A stretch of DNA of 64,000 bases from Streptomyces sp. CB02959 (GCF_002803155.1 NZ_NNBP01000001.1:186001-250000), one strand, 5' to 3'; shown: positions 1-8,507, counted from the stretch's first letter. Notes: a model not told the origin generated them from the letters alone. A program made the numbers and translations.

Positions 1-74
1 ACGATCCCGATGGGAACGGTGGTCACAAGCTTGTGACGATGTTCCCGGAGCCTCTGAAGGTGAGGAACAGGTGA
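1..74 (+). CDS. 3' end of an upstream gene, possibly a polymorphic-toxin C-terminus (partial)
   Basis: From base 3 an open frame of 23 codons ends in TGA at 72-74. The peptide contains DPDGNGGHKLV and ends ...FPEPLKVRNR. Its stop overlaps the GTG start of the next gene (GTGA at 71-74), so the two are probably translationally coupled. A glycine/histidine stretch followed by a short V-T-x-F-P strand is reminiscent of the last strand of nuclease toxins at the ends of polymorphic toxins. The next two genes look like immunity proteins, which fits. The main body lies outside the window, so the identity is an inference from a 23-residue tail plus context. Confidence 0.45.
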   Translation, partial: DPDGNGGHKLVTMFPEPLKVRNR

Positions 75-448
75 GGTACGACGGCTCGGACATCCCGCAC
101 CTTTCCTCCGATGAATCCGTTCGCAATTTCTTTGAGTGCTTTCTCGGCGTCGAGTTTGTCGACGATATCGATAAATTTCGACCCAATATAGTGAGAAGGG
201 ACAAGCGGAAGGGGGACGTGGTCCGTGACACCCCGCTCGCTCGGCACGTGCGCGAGGCATTGGAGTACCTCCTGCGGGAGCGTCCAGTCACCGCAGAGCA
301 ATGGGGGCAGCTCACCCATGTGTTCTTCTACGAAGAAGACCGTCTGTACGCTTACCTACAGGATCTTTACGACTACTTCTATGCCGACCGGAAAGAGCCG
401 CCGGTGGCACCGGACCCCGAAGCGCCACCGCCGGAGAAGTTCTGGTGA
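71..448 (+). CDS. Putative immunity-like protein (125 aa), function unknown
   Basis: Acidic, aromatic-rich 125-aa cytoplasmic protein without a signal peptide or membrane segment. The GTG start overlaps the stop of the preceding gene. Residues ~15-108 align by eye with the C-terminal ~95 residues of the next gene: both have a FLGVE/VLGVE-(F/A)VDD block, then (R)PVTAEQWGQLTHV versus PITVGQWYGLTYV, then an AYL-x3-Y-x-Y element. A Pro-rich tail (PPVAPDPEAPPPE) ends the protein. Small acidic proteins duplicated directly behind a large secreted-protein gene are typical of toxin immunity genes, but I do not recognise the family. GC is lower than in the rest of the window, suggesting acquisition by transfer. 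Confidence 0.75.
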   Translation: MRYDGSDIPHLSSDESVRNFFECFLGVEFVDDIDKFRPNIVRRDKRKGDVVRDTPLARHVREALEYLLRERPVTAEQWGQLTHVFFYEEDRLYAYLQDLYDYFYADRKEPPVAPDPEAPPPEKFW

Positions 449-518
449 TGAAGACCCGGACGGTTACTTCACCAATCCCCCATCCTGTCAGCCGTAATAA
501 GGACGGAGCCCCCTCCCC

Positions 519-1235
519 ATGCCGATTCGCGACGAGCTCCCGCCTCGCACGGGCCCATGGGCGACCCGTTTCGACTCCGAGGAGGCAATGATCCAAGCGG
601 AAGACGCTCTGCGCGAGGCTGCGCTGAAGAATCACGACCTCTCACCGATCCTGCCGTTCGAGGAAGTCTACGGCGAGGCGGAGGATTGCATCGGGAAGGC
701 CACTGCGATCACCATCGACCCGCGTCGCCCGTACGACTCCTCCGGCGAGGTGAATTATGTCTACGCGGACTTCTCGACGCGTGGTCTGCTCTACGGGGTG
801 TACCGCCCGGCCGAGGAGATGGAAGCCGAGGACGGTCCGGAGAACGACGCCGACCTATGGAACACGACGCTTTTTCCCTACCCAGGCGGCTATGAGGAAA
901 TCGATCCAGTTGCCGTCCCGCTGGCCGATCTCGGCTTGGACGTACCCGGCGTGGACCGCCGTTTCGTCAACTTCTGTGCCGCCGTTCTCGGCGTCGAGGC
1001 GGTCGACGACCTCGGCATCCTGCGCAAGACGTTCGACCTTTCCTGGCCCGACTATCAGGGCGTGATCCGTGCAGGTCTCCTCCATCTCGTGACGAACCAG
1101 CCGATAACCGTAGGGCAGTGGTACGGGCTGACCTACGTGCGGTTCTCCGACCAGCGGGAGCTGACGGCCTACCTTGCGCAGGTCTACGCATACCTCTTTG
1201 ACAACTTCGACGCCATGCCGGTCGCGCCGCGGTGA
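519..1235 (+). CDS. Two-domain protein with a C-terminal copy of the preceding immunity-like domain (238 aa)
   Basis: The ATG is preceded by a purine-rich AAGGACGGAG ~8 nt upstream. Residues ~1-140 form a domain I do not recognise, rich in Asp/Glu/Tyr. Residues ~143-238 are a second copy of the domain encoded by the 71-448 gene (matching blocks VLGVEAVDD, PITVGQWYGLTYV, ELTAYLAQVYAYLF). It lies 70 bp downstream in the same direction and probably shares its transcript. No signal peptide or membrane helix is visible. Likely explanations are a second immunity protein with a different N-terminal module, or an orphan immunity fusion. The duplication is visible; the immunity role is inferred. Confidence 0.75.
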   Translation: MPIRDELPPRTGPWATRFDSEEAMIQAEDALREAALKNHDLSPILPFEEVYGEAEDCIGKATAITIDPRRPYDSSGEVNYVYADFSTRGLLYGVYRPAEEMEAEDGPENDADLWNTTLFPYPGGYEEIDPVAVPLADLGLDVPGVDRRFVNFCAAVLGVEAVDDLGILRKTFDLSWPDYQGVIRAGLLHLVTNQPITVGQWYGLTYVRFSDQRELTAYLAQVYAYLFDNFDAMPVAPR

Positions 1236-1326
1236 GTCCCATATGCGTAATCGCCACCGGCGACAGGCAGTTACGTTTTGATGGGCTTGCTCCTGATCGG
1301 TACGGCACCGTCGGTCCGGCCACGAC

Positions 1327-1366
1327 GCACGACGGCCCCCACACTTCCGTGTGGGGGCCGTCGTGC
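1327..1366. terminator. Perfect 18-bp stem, bidirectional terminator
   Basis: An 18-bp perfect inverted repeat (1327-1344 / 1349-1366) with a TTCC loop lies between the + strand gene ending at 1235 and the - strand accE ending at 1389. It is GC-rich with no U-tract, as usual in Streptomyces, and probably serves both convergent transcripts. Confidence 0.85.
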
Positions 1367-1388
1367 GGACGTCAGAGCCGGCGCGGCG

Positions 1389-1598
1389 TCACCGCTGCCA
1401 GCTGGTCGCGCCGTGGAAACCCACCTGGCGCTCCAGGCGGCGCCAGCGGGCGGCCGTGGAGCGCGGGCCGGTCGAGGCCGACGGCCGGTGCGCGGCGCGG
1501 GCGAGCAGGACCGCGGTCAGGGCGGCCAGCTCCTCCTCGCTGGCCTGGCCCTTCTCGACGCGGATGGGAGCGGCGGTGACGGCAGGGGCAGGGTTCAC
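1389..1598 (-). CDS. accE: Acyl-CoA carboxylase epsilon subunit
   Basis: A 69-aa protein with an early IRVEKGQASEEELAAL motif and a C-terminal W-rich end (GFHGATSWQR). This is the layout of actinobacterial acyl-CoA carboxylase epsilon subunits, small proteins that stabilise the alpha/beta complex making malonyl- or methylmalonyl-CoA. The GTG start at 1596-1598 was chosen because homology begins right after it; GGAG lies ~13 nt upstream. It follows the beta subunit by 53 bp in the same direction, so the two form an operon. The biotinylated alpha subunit is not in the window. Confidence 0.93.
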   Translation of the reverse strand: MNPAPAVTAAPIRVEKGQASEEELAALTAVLLARAAHRPSASTGPRSTAARWRRLERQVGFHGATSWQR

Positions 1599-1651
1599 GG
1601 CGGTCTCGATTCTCCGTGGCGGGGTGTGGGGAAGTACGTGCGCGGCGGGGG

Positions 1652-3235
1652 CTACTGCGGCGGGTTGCCGTGCTTGCGGGCCGGCAGGTCCGCGTGCTTG
1701 GTGCGCAGCATCTCCAGGGCGCGGACGAGCGTGTGACGGGTGTCGGTCGGGTCGATGACGTCGTCGACCAGGCCGCGCTCGGCCGCGTAGTACGGGTGCA
1801 TGAGCTCGGACTTGTACTCCTTGACCATGCGGGTGCGCATGGCTTCGGAGTCGTCCGCCTCGGCGATCTGCTTGCGGAAGATGACGTTGGCGGCGCCCTC
1901 GGCGCCCATCACGGCGATCTCGTTGGTGGGCCAGGCGTAGGTGAGGTCGGCGCCGATGGACTGGGAGTCCATGACGATGTAGGCGCCGCCGTACGCCTTG
2001 CGCAGGACGATGGAGATCCGCGGGACGGTGGCGTTGCAGTACGCGTAGAGCAGCTTGGCGCCGTGCCGGATGATGCCGCCGTGTTCCTGGTCGACGCCGG
2101 GCAGGAAGCCGGGGACGTCCAGAAGCGTGACGATCGGGATGTTGAACGCGTCGCACATCTGGACGAAGCGGGCGGCCTTCTCGGACGCCTCGATGTCCAG
2201 GACGCCGGCCAGCGACTGCGGCTGGTTGGCGATGATGCCGACCACCCGGCCGTCGAAGCGGGTCAGCGCGCAGATGATGTTGGTGGCCCAGCGCTCGTGG
2301 ACCTCCAGGTACTCGCCGTCGTCGACGATCTCCTCGATGACCTTGCGCATGTCGTACGGGCGGTTGCCGTCCGCCGGGACCAGGTCGAGCAGCGTCTCGC
2401 AGCTGCGGTCGGCGGGGTCCTCGCAGGCCACCGTCGGCGGGTTCTCCCGGTTGTTGGCCGGGAGGAGCGACAGGAGGTAGCGGACCTCTTCGAGGCAGGT
2501 GACCTCGTCGTCGTAGGCGAAGTGCGCCACGCCGGAGGTCTCGGCGTGCACGTCGGCGCCGCCCAGGCCGTTCTGGGTGATCTCCTCGCCGGTGACGGCG
2601 CGGACCACGTCGGGGCCGGTGATGAACATCTGCGAGGTCTCACGGACCATGAAGACGAAGTCCGTGAGGGCCGGCGAGTAGGCGGCGCCGCCGGCGCACG
2701 GGCCGAGCATGACGCTTATCTGCGGGATGACGCCCGACGCCTTGGTGTTGCGCTGGAAGATGCCGCCGTAGCCGGCGAGCGCGGAGACGCCTTCCTGGAT
2801 GCGGGCGCCGGCGCCGTCGTTGAGCGACACCAGGGGCGCACCGGCCTGGATGGCCATGTCCATGATCTTGTGGATCTTGGTGGCGTGGGCCTCGCCCAGC
2901 GCGCCGCCGAAGATCCGGAAGTCGTGCGCGTAGACGAAGACGGTCCGGCCGTGGACCGTGCCCCAGCCCGTGATCACACCGTCCGTGTACGGCTTCTTGG
3001 CCTCCAGGCCGAAGCCGGTGGCGCGGTGCCGGCGCAGTGGCTCGACCTCGTTGAAGGAACCCTCGTCCAGCAGCAGGTCGATCCGCTCGCGGGCCGTCAG
3101 CTTGCCCTTGGCACGCTGCGCTTCGGTGGCTCGCTCGCTGGGGCCTCGCCGCACCTGCTCACGGATCGCGTGCAGTTCGGCGACGCGCCCGCGGGCATCG
3201 TTGGCGCCGGCGGGCACATCTTCGACAGTGGTCAT
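1652..3235 (-). CDS. accB: Acyl-CoA carboxylase beta subunit (carboxyltransferase)
   Basis: A 527-aa carboxyltransferase that moves CO2 from carboxybiotin to acetyl- or propionyl-CoA, supplying fatty-acid and polyketide building blocks. It is full length for the family (~530 aa). Glycine-rich oxyanion-hole segments are present: SLNDGAGARIQEG in the N-terminal half, GPCAGGAAYSP, and a C-terminal GAEGAANVIF. The start is ATG at 3233-3235 (MTTVEDVPAG); longer frames upstream are Arg/Pro-rich and not protein-like. No strong Shine-Dalgarno is seen. It heads an operon with accE. Sequence alone does not settle acetyl- versus propionyl-CoA preference, and the PccB name is possible. Confidence 0.93.
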   Translation of the reverse strand: MTTVEDVPAGANDARGRVAELHAIREQVRRGPSERATEAQRAKGKLTARERIDLLLDEGSFNEVEPLRRHRATGFGLEAKKPYTDGVITGWGTVHGRTVFVYAHDFRIFGGALGEAHATKIHKIMDMAIQAGAPLVSLNDGAGARIQEGVSALAGYGGIFQRNTKASGVIPQISVMLGPCAGGAAYSPALTDFVFMVRETSQMFITGPDVVRAVTGEEITQNGLGGADVHAETSGVAHFAYDDEVTCLEEVRYLLSLLPANNRENPPTVACEDPADRSCETLLDLVPADGNRPYDMRKVIEEIVDDGEYLEVHERWATNIICALTRFDGRVVGIIANQPQSLAGVLDIEASEKAARFVQMCDAFNIPIVTLLDVPGFLPGVDQEHGGIIRHGAKLLYAYCNATVPRISIVLRKAYGGAYIVMDSQSIGADLTYAWPTNEIAVMGAEGAANVIFRKQIAEADDSEAMRTRMVKEYKSELMHPYYAAERGLVDDVIDPTDTRHTLVRALEMLRTKHADLPARKHGNPPQ

Positions 3236-3451
3236 GTATCGACGGTACGTGGGCGAGGGCCCCCACACCGATGTCGGTTTCGTACAACGTCGGGCGCGAT
3301 TTCGTGGGCAGGCGGTACAGAACCGTGCTGCCCGCGGCCCGCCTACTGGGCTGTGGCGGGGTGGACGCGGTGTCCAGCGTCTGTGCGGTGCCGACAAACG
3401 CCAGCCGGGTGATGTTGTGCCGGTCCCACGGTTGGCGGCGGGGCGCGGCGG

Positions 3452-5917
3452 TCAGCGCAGCAGCACCGTGCAGGTGTGGGTGGCGCAGGCGGTGCCGGGG
3501 GCCAGGCGGAGCCGGAGGGTGTCCTCGGCGGCCAGGACCTCGATGTCCGGGTCGTGGCGGAGGACCGCGCGGACCGGCCGGGACCAGGTCAGCTCCAGGG
3601 GGTCGCCGGTGCGGGCGGGGGCCGCGGCGCACACCGTCGCGGTCCGGCGGGTCCGGCCGTGCGGGCCGCGGGCGCGCCGTTCGCGGAGCAGTACGGCGGC
3701 CGGTCCGTCGGCGGTCAGCGGGCCCGCGGTGCCGGCCCGCCAGAAGTTGGCGGCGGTTACGCCGAGCGGGTCCACGGCGATCGCCTGCCGGTCGGTGTCG
3801 TTGGCGAGGACGGTCAGCCAGTGCCGGTCGGCGGCGCGGGCGGCGAGGGCGCTGCGGGTGGCGCCCGGCATCAGGAGGTAGGCGTAGGCGGCGTCGGTGG
3901 GGTCGGTGCCGTGGTCGTGCCAGAGGGTGAGGTAGCGGCGGGTGTACGGGTCGCCGGTGGAGGTGGTGTTGATGTCGGACCAGCGGCCGGTGCGGTCCTC
4001 GCGGCGCACGTGGAGGGCGGCGCCGCCGGGGAAGACGTAGCCGCCGTGGCCGGCGAGGTGGGCCCAGTGGGCGCGGCGGTGGACGGTGGTGCGGCCGAGG
4101 GCGGGGGGCCGGGGTGTGCCGTCGACGGTGAGGGCGGCGGTGCCGTTCTCCCCCAGGTTGCGGTTGTCGACGACGGTTTCGACGGGGACGCCGTCGCGGG
4201 CGGTGATGCCGGCGCCGAGGCAGACCACGCAGTCGGCGAGGGCGAACCAGGACTTGCGGGCGGTGAGGGTGGAGGCGAGTCCGCGCAGGTCCTGGCCGAG
4301 GGCGGCGTAGGTGCCGTCGGTGGTGCCGCCGACCCAGCGGGCGGCGGGCTTGGGTTCGCCCCAGCCGCCGCCTTCGTTGTCGGCGAGCCGTCGGGTGGAG
4401 ACGGTGGTGCCGGGGAGGCGGTAGGGGTCGACGGTGGGCCAGAAGGCGTCGGTGTACTGGTCGCCGGCGCGGCCGGCGGGCCACCAGTAGAGCATGCCGG
4501 CGCCGGTGTGCCAGCCGTGCCGGTTCTCGCCGTTGCCGTTCTCGTAGTAGGTGATGCGGTCGGAGGCCATGGCGAGTCCGGCGGTGAAGCCGGGGCGGCG
4601 GTGGACGGCGCGGTCCATGGCGGGGAAGAGGCGGTGGCCGACGGGTTCGGGGGCGGCGGGTGCGGGGCCGGCGTCGATGGCGGCGAGGCGGGCGAGGTCG
4701 GCGACGGCGTACTGGCGGTCGGTGAGCACGGGAAGGGTGCGGTCGCGGGCGATCCAGCCCTTGACCATGGCGTGCCAGCGGTTCCGTTCGGCGGTGCTCG
4801 CGGCCTCGGCGAGCAGGGCGATCGCGGCGATCAGGGCGTGGCCGTGGTGGTGGTCGCTGCGCAGGATCCGGCGTTCGTCGCCGCGGAGGTGGCCGCGGCT
4901 GATGGCGCGGCCGTTGACGCTGTCCATCATCAGGCCGTCGTGGAGCAGGGGGGCGTAGGCGTGCTCGACGCTGTCGAGGACGATCTGCCGGTTGGGGTCG
5001 GTGATGTCCCAGGCGGAGCCGCGCAGCAGGGCGAAGAGGCGGCCGAGGCCGTCGAGCAGGACGGCTCCGTAGGTGCCGGAGTAGGCGACCCAGGTGTGCT
5101 GGACGAAGGAGCCGTCGGCGTAGAGGCCGTCGCCGCGGGTGACGTAGGGGAAGACCGGGGAGAGCGCGTCGCGGGCCAGTGCGATCTTGGCGGGGGCGCG
5201 GCCGAGGACGCCGCGGAGGGCGACGACGCGGCAGAGGTCGACGCGGTTGGCGCCGGTGCTGGTGCCGGTGTACGGGCCGAGGGCGCCGTCGGGGACGAAG
5301 TGGTCGACGGCGGCCAGGCAGCGGGCGCGGAGGTCGTCGCCGGTGCCGCCGGGGAGGTGCTCGTCGAGGACGGCGAGGGTGTCGAGGAGGAGTTTGGGGC
5401 TGCCGATCTGCCATTCCCACCAGTTGCCGTAGGGGGTGGTGGCGGGGTGGTAGACGGTGCGGTCGAGGTGGTCGAGGCCGGTGCGGACGGCGGTGGCGAG
5501 GTCGGGGTCGCCGGTGCGGCCGGTGCCGGGTTGGGCGTGGGCGAGGGCCATGGTGGCGAGCCGGCCGTAGCTGCGGGTGATGCCGGAGGGCGGGTCGTAG
5601 GGGCTGTCGGGCCAGAGGGAGCCGGCGGCGGGGCGCAGGGTGCGGCGGTAGGTGTCGGCCAGGTCGCCGGTCTCCTTCAGGGCGGTGGCGTAGGGGGCGG
5701 CGCCGGGGTCGTAGGCGGTGCCGAGGGTGAGGTCGGACCAGCGGCGGCGGAGGGCGGCGAAGGGGTCGGCGGGGGCGGCGGGGGCGGCGCCAGTGGGTGC
5801 GGCCGCGGCGGGTGTCCGGCCGGCTTCGGCGTTCAGCGCGAGGGCCAGTGCGCTCGCGCCGGAGGCGGTGAGGAAGCCCCGGCGCGACCAGGCGGGCGGG
5901 GCGGCGGCGGGCGACAT
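3452..5917 (-). CDS. Secreted polysaccharide lyase family 8 (hyaluronate/chondroitin/xanthan lyase type)
   Basis: An 821-aa exported enzyme that should cleave uronic-acid polysaccharides by beta-elimination. A Tat signal (SRRGFLTASGASALALAL, residues 11-28) is followed by an Ala/Pro linker. The alpha/alpha toroid carries the PL8 signatures NWWEWQIG (165-172), TGANRVDLC with the catalytic Asn (~224), and DGSFVQHTWVAYSGTYG with the catalytic His (~274) and Tyr (~279). A beta-rich C-terminal half follows. The ATG at 5917 was chosen over one 45 bp upstream because GGAGAGGAG lies 6 nt before it. It stands alone, 216 bp from accB. Substrate cannot be decided from sequence. Confidence 0.92.
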   Translation of the reverse strand: MSPAAAPPAWSRRGFLTASGASALALALNAEAGRTPAAAAPTGAAPAAPADPFAALRRRWSDLTLGTAYDPGAAPYATALKETGDLADTYRRTLRPAAGSLWPDSPYDPPSGITRSYGRLATMALAHAQPGTGRTGDPDLATAVRTGLDHLDRTVYHPATTPYGNWWEWQIGSPKLLLDTLAVLDEHLPGGTGDDLRARCLAAVDHFVPDGALGPYTGTSTGANRVDLCRVVALRGVLGRAPAKIALARDALSPVFPYVTRGDGLYADGSFVQHTWVAYSGTYGAVLLDGLGRLFALLRGSAWDITDPNRQIVLDSVEHAYAPLLHDGLMMDSVNGRAISRGHLRGDERRILRSDHHHGHALIAAIALLAEAASTAERNRWHAMVKGWIARDRTLPVLTDRQYAVADLARLAAIDAGPAPAAPEPVGHRLFPAMDRAVHRRPGFTAGLAMASDRITYYENGNGENRHGWHTGAGMLYWWPAGRAGDQYTDAFWPTVDPYRLPGTTVSTRRLADNEGGGWGEPKPAARWVGGTTDGTYAALGQDLRGLASTLTARKSWFALADCVVCLGAGITARDGVPVETVVDNRNLGENGTAALTVDGTPRPPALGRTTVHRRAHWAHLAGHGGYVFPGGAALHVRREDRTGRWSDINTTSTGDPYTRRYLTLWHDHGTDPTDAAYAYLLMPGATRSALAARAADRHWLTVLANDTDRQAIAVDPLGVTAANFWRAGTAGPLTADGPAAVLLRERRARGPHGRTRRTATVCAAAPARTGDPLELTWSRPVRAVLRHDPDIEVLAAEDTLRLRLAPGTACATHTCTVLLR

Positions 5918-6065
5918 GGTCGCTCCTCTCCGTTGCGTCAACTGGGGTGTGGCGCTGCGCACTTGGGAGTTCCCGATGGTCTAGCACGGGGGTGCGCGGG
6001 GCGGCAATGACCGTGCCGGCGGGCGGGGTGCGGCACCCGTTCGGCGGAACCCCGGAACCCAAAGG

Positions 6066-6094
6066 TTGAAAGTTGAACGAGATGGGGGTACGGT
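6066..6094 (+). promoter_or_regulatory. Vegetative-type promoter of the YceI gene
   Basis: TTGAAA (6066-6071), a 17-bp spacer and TACGGT (6089-6094) match a HrdB-type promoter. They lie in an unusually AT-rich stretch 110 bp before the YceI start. Predicted transcription begins near 6101, inside the palindrome described separately. Confidence 0.6.
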
Positions 6095-6100
6095 AAAACT

Positions 6101-6116
6101 CGTTGAACGTTAAACG
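6101..6116. promoter_or_regulatory. Candidate repressor operator: CGTTgAACGTTaAACG
   Basis: A 16-bp palindrome, symmetric except at two positions, sits directly at the predicted transcription start of the YceI gene. Partial copies (GTTGAA, GTTGAAC) recur at 6065-6078 over the -35 region. The position suggests a dimeric repressor such as MarR, a family often linked to yceI genes; no such regulator is encoded next to it. Confidence 0.5.
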
Positions 6117-6205
6117 ATATTGCTTCGCCGACGCGCTCGACGCCCCGTGGACGCCCCCCGTCCGCACCCCGCTCCCTCCCCCCACTCCGTCCCCGAGGAG
6201 AAGTC

Positions 6206-6814
6206 ATGTCGCTGTTCCGCAAGCGCCCCGCCGCCCCCACCGCCCCCGCCGCCGTCCTGGACGTGGACCCCGCACTGGCCGCCCTGACCGGCGACTACAC
6301 CATCGACCCGGCCCACAGCAGCATCGGTTTCACCGTCCGGCACGCCATGGTCACCAACGTCCGCGGTTCCTTCGCCGAACACGAGGGCGTGCTGAAGCTG
6401 GACGGCGGCAACCCGGCCGCGTCCTCCGCGACCATCGACGTCAAGATCGGCAGCATCGACACCGGCATCACCGACCGCGACGGCCACCTCAAGAGCCCCG
6501 ACTTCTTCGACGCCGAGCAGTTCCCGCTGATGACCTTCCGCTCCAACGCCGTCGAGCAGCTGGACAGCGAGACGTACCGCATCACCGGCGACCTGACGAT
6601 CAAGGACGTCACCCGCCCCCTCGCCATCGACCTGGAGTTCAACGGCGCGGCCACCGACGTCTACGGCGCCCAGCGCGTCGGCTTCGAGGGCAGCGCCGAG
6701 ATCCTGCGCTCCGAGTGGGGCCTGACCTGGAACGCGGCGCTGGAGACCGGCGGCGTGATGGTCAGCGACAAGGTCAAGCTGGTCTTCGACATCTCCGCGG
6801 TGAAGGCCGCCTGA
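6206..6814 (+). CDS. YceI family protein
   Basis: A 202-aa protein with the YceI lipocalin-like fold. Residues ~27-202 carry YTIDPAHSSIGFTVRHAMVT, a canonical opening of the family, followed by IKDVTRPL in the second half. The family binds isoprenoid-type lipids in a beta-barrel. There is no classical signal peptide: the first ~25 residues are Arg/Pro/Ala, so the protein is probably cytoplasmic. CGAGGAGAAG lies a few bases before the ATG. It is monocistronic, with its own promoter and palindrome upstream and a hairpin terminator downstream. Confidence 0.93.
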   Translation: MSLFRKRPAAPTAPAAVLDVDPALAALTGDYTIDPAHSSIGFTVRHAMVTNVRGSFAEHEGVLKLDGGNPAASSATIDVKIGSIDTGITDRDGHLKSPDFFDAEQFPLMTFRSNAVEQLDSETYRITGDLTIKDVTRPLAIDLEFNGAATDVYGAQRVGFEGSAEILRSEWGLTWNAALETGGVMVSDKVKLVFDISAVKAA

Positions 6815-6843
6815 CCCGCGGCAGCACCGACCGACCGACGCGA

Positions 6844-6875
6844 AGGGCCCCGACAGCACACGCTGCCGGGGCCCT
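6844..6875. terminator. Bidirectional terminator between the YceI gene and cimA
   Basis: A 14-bp stem with one mismatch (6844-6857 / 6862-6875) and an ACAC loop lies between the convergent YceI gene and cimA. Confidence 0.8.
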
Positions 6876-6896
6876 CGCGCACGTGGCGCGCGGCGG

Positions 6897-8507
6897 CTAC
6901 TCCTGGGGCTCGACCCCGGCGCGCAGCAGCCCGTAGGCGTAGGCGTCGTCCAGCGCCTGCCAGGACGCCGCGATGACGTTCTCGGCGACGCCGACCGTGG
7001 ACCACTCGCCGCGGCCGTCGCTGGTGGAGACCAGGACCCGGGTGATCGAGCCGGTGCCCAGGGCGCCCTCCAGGATGCGGACCTTGTAGTCCACCAACTC
7101 CATCGTGGCCAGCTGGGGGTAGATCCGCTCCAGGGCCACCCGCAGCGCCCGGTCCAGCGCGTTGACCGGGCCGTTGCCCTCGGCGGTGACCACGATCCGC
7201 TCGCCCTTGGCCCAGAGCTTCACGGTCGCCTCGTTGGCGTGGGTGCCGTCGGGCCGGTCCTCGACGATGGCGCGCCAGGACTCGACGGTGAAGTAGCGCA
7301 GCGGCCGGCCGCTCACCTCCTGACGGAGCAGCAGCTCGAACGACGCGTCCGCGGCCTCGTAGGTGTAGCCGGCCAGCTCCCGCTCCTTGACCCGCTCGAC
7401 GACCCGGCCGACCAGCTCCCGGTCGCCGCCGAGGTCGATGCCGAGCTCCTTGCCCTTGAGCTCGATCGAGGCGCGGCCGGCCATGTCGGAGACCAGCATC
7501 CGCATGGTGTTGCCGACCAGGGCGGGGTCGATGTGCTGGTAGAGGTCCGGGTCCACCTTGATCGCGGAGGCGTGCAGCCCGGCCTTGTGGGCGAACGCGG
7601 AGACCCCGACGTAGGGCTGGTGGGTGGACGGGGTGAGGTTGACGACCTCGGCGATGGCGTGCGAGACCCGGGTGGTCTCGGCGAGCTTGCCGGGCGGCAG
7701 GGCCTGGCGCCCGTACTTCAGCTCCAGGGCGGCGACGACCGGGAAGAGGTTGGAGTTGCCGACCCGTTCGCCGTAGCCGTTGGCCGTGCACTGGACGTGC
7801 GTGGCGCCGGCGTCGACCGCGGCCAGGGTGTTGGCGACCGCGCAGCCGGTGTCGTCCTGGGCGTGGATGCCGAGTCGGGCGCCGGTGTCCGCGAGGACGG
7901 TCCGGACCACCGCGGTCACCTGCGCCGGGAGCATCCCGCCGTTGGTGTCGCAGAGCACCACGACGTCGGCGCCGGCCTCGCCGGCGGTGCGCACGACCTC
8001 CTTGGCGTAGACCGGGTCCAGCACGTAGCCGTCGAAGAAGTGCTCGCAGTCGAGGAAGACCCGGCGGCCCTGGGAGCGCAGGTACGCGACGGTGTCGCGG
8101 ACCATCGCGAGGTTCTCCTCGGGCGTGGTGCGCAGCGCCAGTTCGACATGGCGGACGTGGGACTTGGCGACCAGTGTGATGACCGGGGCCTGCGAGGCCA
8201 GCAGTGCGGCGACCTGCGGGTCGTCCTCGACCCGGACGCCGGCCTTGCGGGTGGCGCCGAAGGCGACCAGCTGGGCGTGCCGGAAGTCGATCTCCTCGCG
8301 GGCGCGTTGGAAGAACTCGGTGTCCCGTGGGTTGGCGCCCGGCCAGCCGCCCTCGATGAAGCCGACGCCGTAGTCGTCCAGATGCCGGGCGATGGTCAGC
8401 TTGTCGGCGACGGTCAGGTTGATGCCCTCGCGCTGTGCGCCGTCGCGCAGCGTGGTGTCGAATACGTGGAAGTCGTCGGAGACGGCGGCTTCTGGTACGT
8501 CCGTCAT
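6897..8507 (-). CDS. cimA: Citramalate synthase
   Basis: A 536-aa enzyme of the isopropylmalate/citramalate synthase superfamily. The N-terminal TIM barrel opens with FDTTLRDGAQREG and carries GIHAQDDTGCAVANT with the metal-binding His pair region, then GERVGNSNL. The C-terminal ~130 residues form the LeuA-type allosteric domain. It condenses pyruvate with acetyl-CoA to (R)-citramalate, the first step of the threonine-independent isoleucine route. FDTTLRDGAQREG and the overall length fit the CimA subgroup rather than LeuA. The ATG at 8507 has AGGAG ~10 nt upstream. The leader contains a terminator hairpin, described separately. leuB at 17.8 kb can serve later in the same route. Confidence 0.92.
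   Translation of the reverse strand: MTDVPEAAVSDDFHVFDTTLRDGAQREGINLTVADKLTIARHLDDYGVGFIEGGWPGANPRDTEFFQRAREEIDFRHAQLVAFGATRKAGVRVEDDPQVAALLASQAPVITLVAKSHVRHVELALRTTPEENLAMVRDTVAYLRSQGRRVFLDCEHFFDGYVLDPVYAKEVVRTAGEAGADVVVLCDTNGGMLPAQVTAVVRTVLADTGARLGIHAQDDTGCAVANTLAAVDAGATHVQCTANGYGERVGNSNLFPVVAALELKYGRQALPPGKLAETTRVSHAIAEVVNLTPSTHQPYVGVSAFAHKAGLHASAIKVDPDLYQHIDPALVGNTMRMLVSDMAGRASIELKGKELGIDLGGDRELVGRVVERVKERELAGYTYEAADASFELLLRQEVSGRPLRYFTVESWRAIVEDRPDGTHANEATVKLWAKGERIVVTAEGNGPVNALDRALRVALERIYPQLATMELVDYKVRILEGALGTGSITRVLVSTSDGRGEWSTVGVAENVIAASWQALDDAYAYGLLRAGVEPQE

Noticed and set aside
1327..1366. Integron attC-like or mobile-element end
   Set aside because: It is a plain GC-rich hairpin between convergent genes with no integrase, core site or target duplication. 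A terminator explains it.
1616..3412. Long + strand open frame opposite the carboxyltransferase gene
   Set aside because: It mirrors accB codons on the opposite strand; the composition is Val/Gly/Asp-rich without any motif. Similar antisense frames at 3476-6010, 24160-25473 and 59285-60361 were rejected for the same reason.
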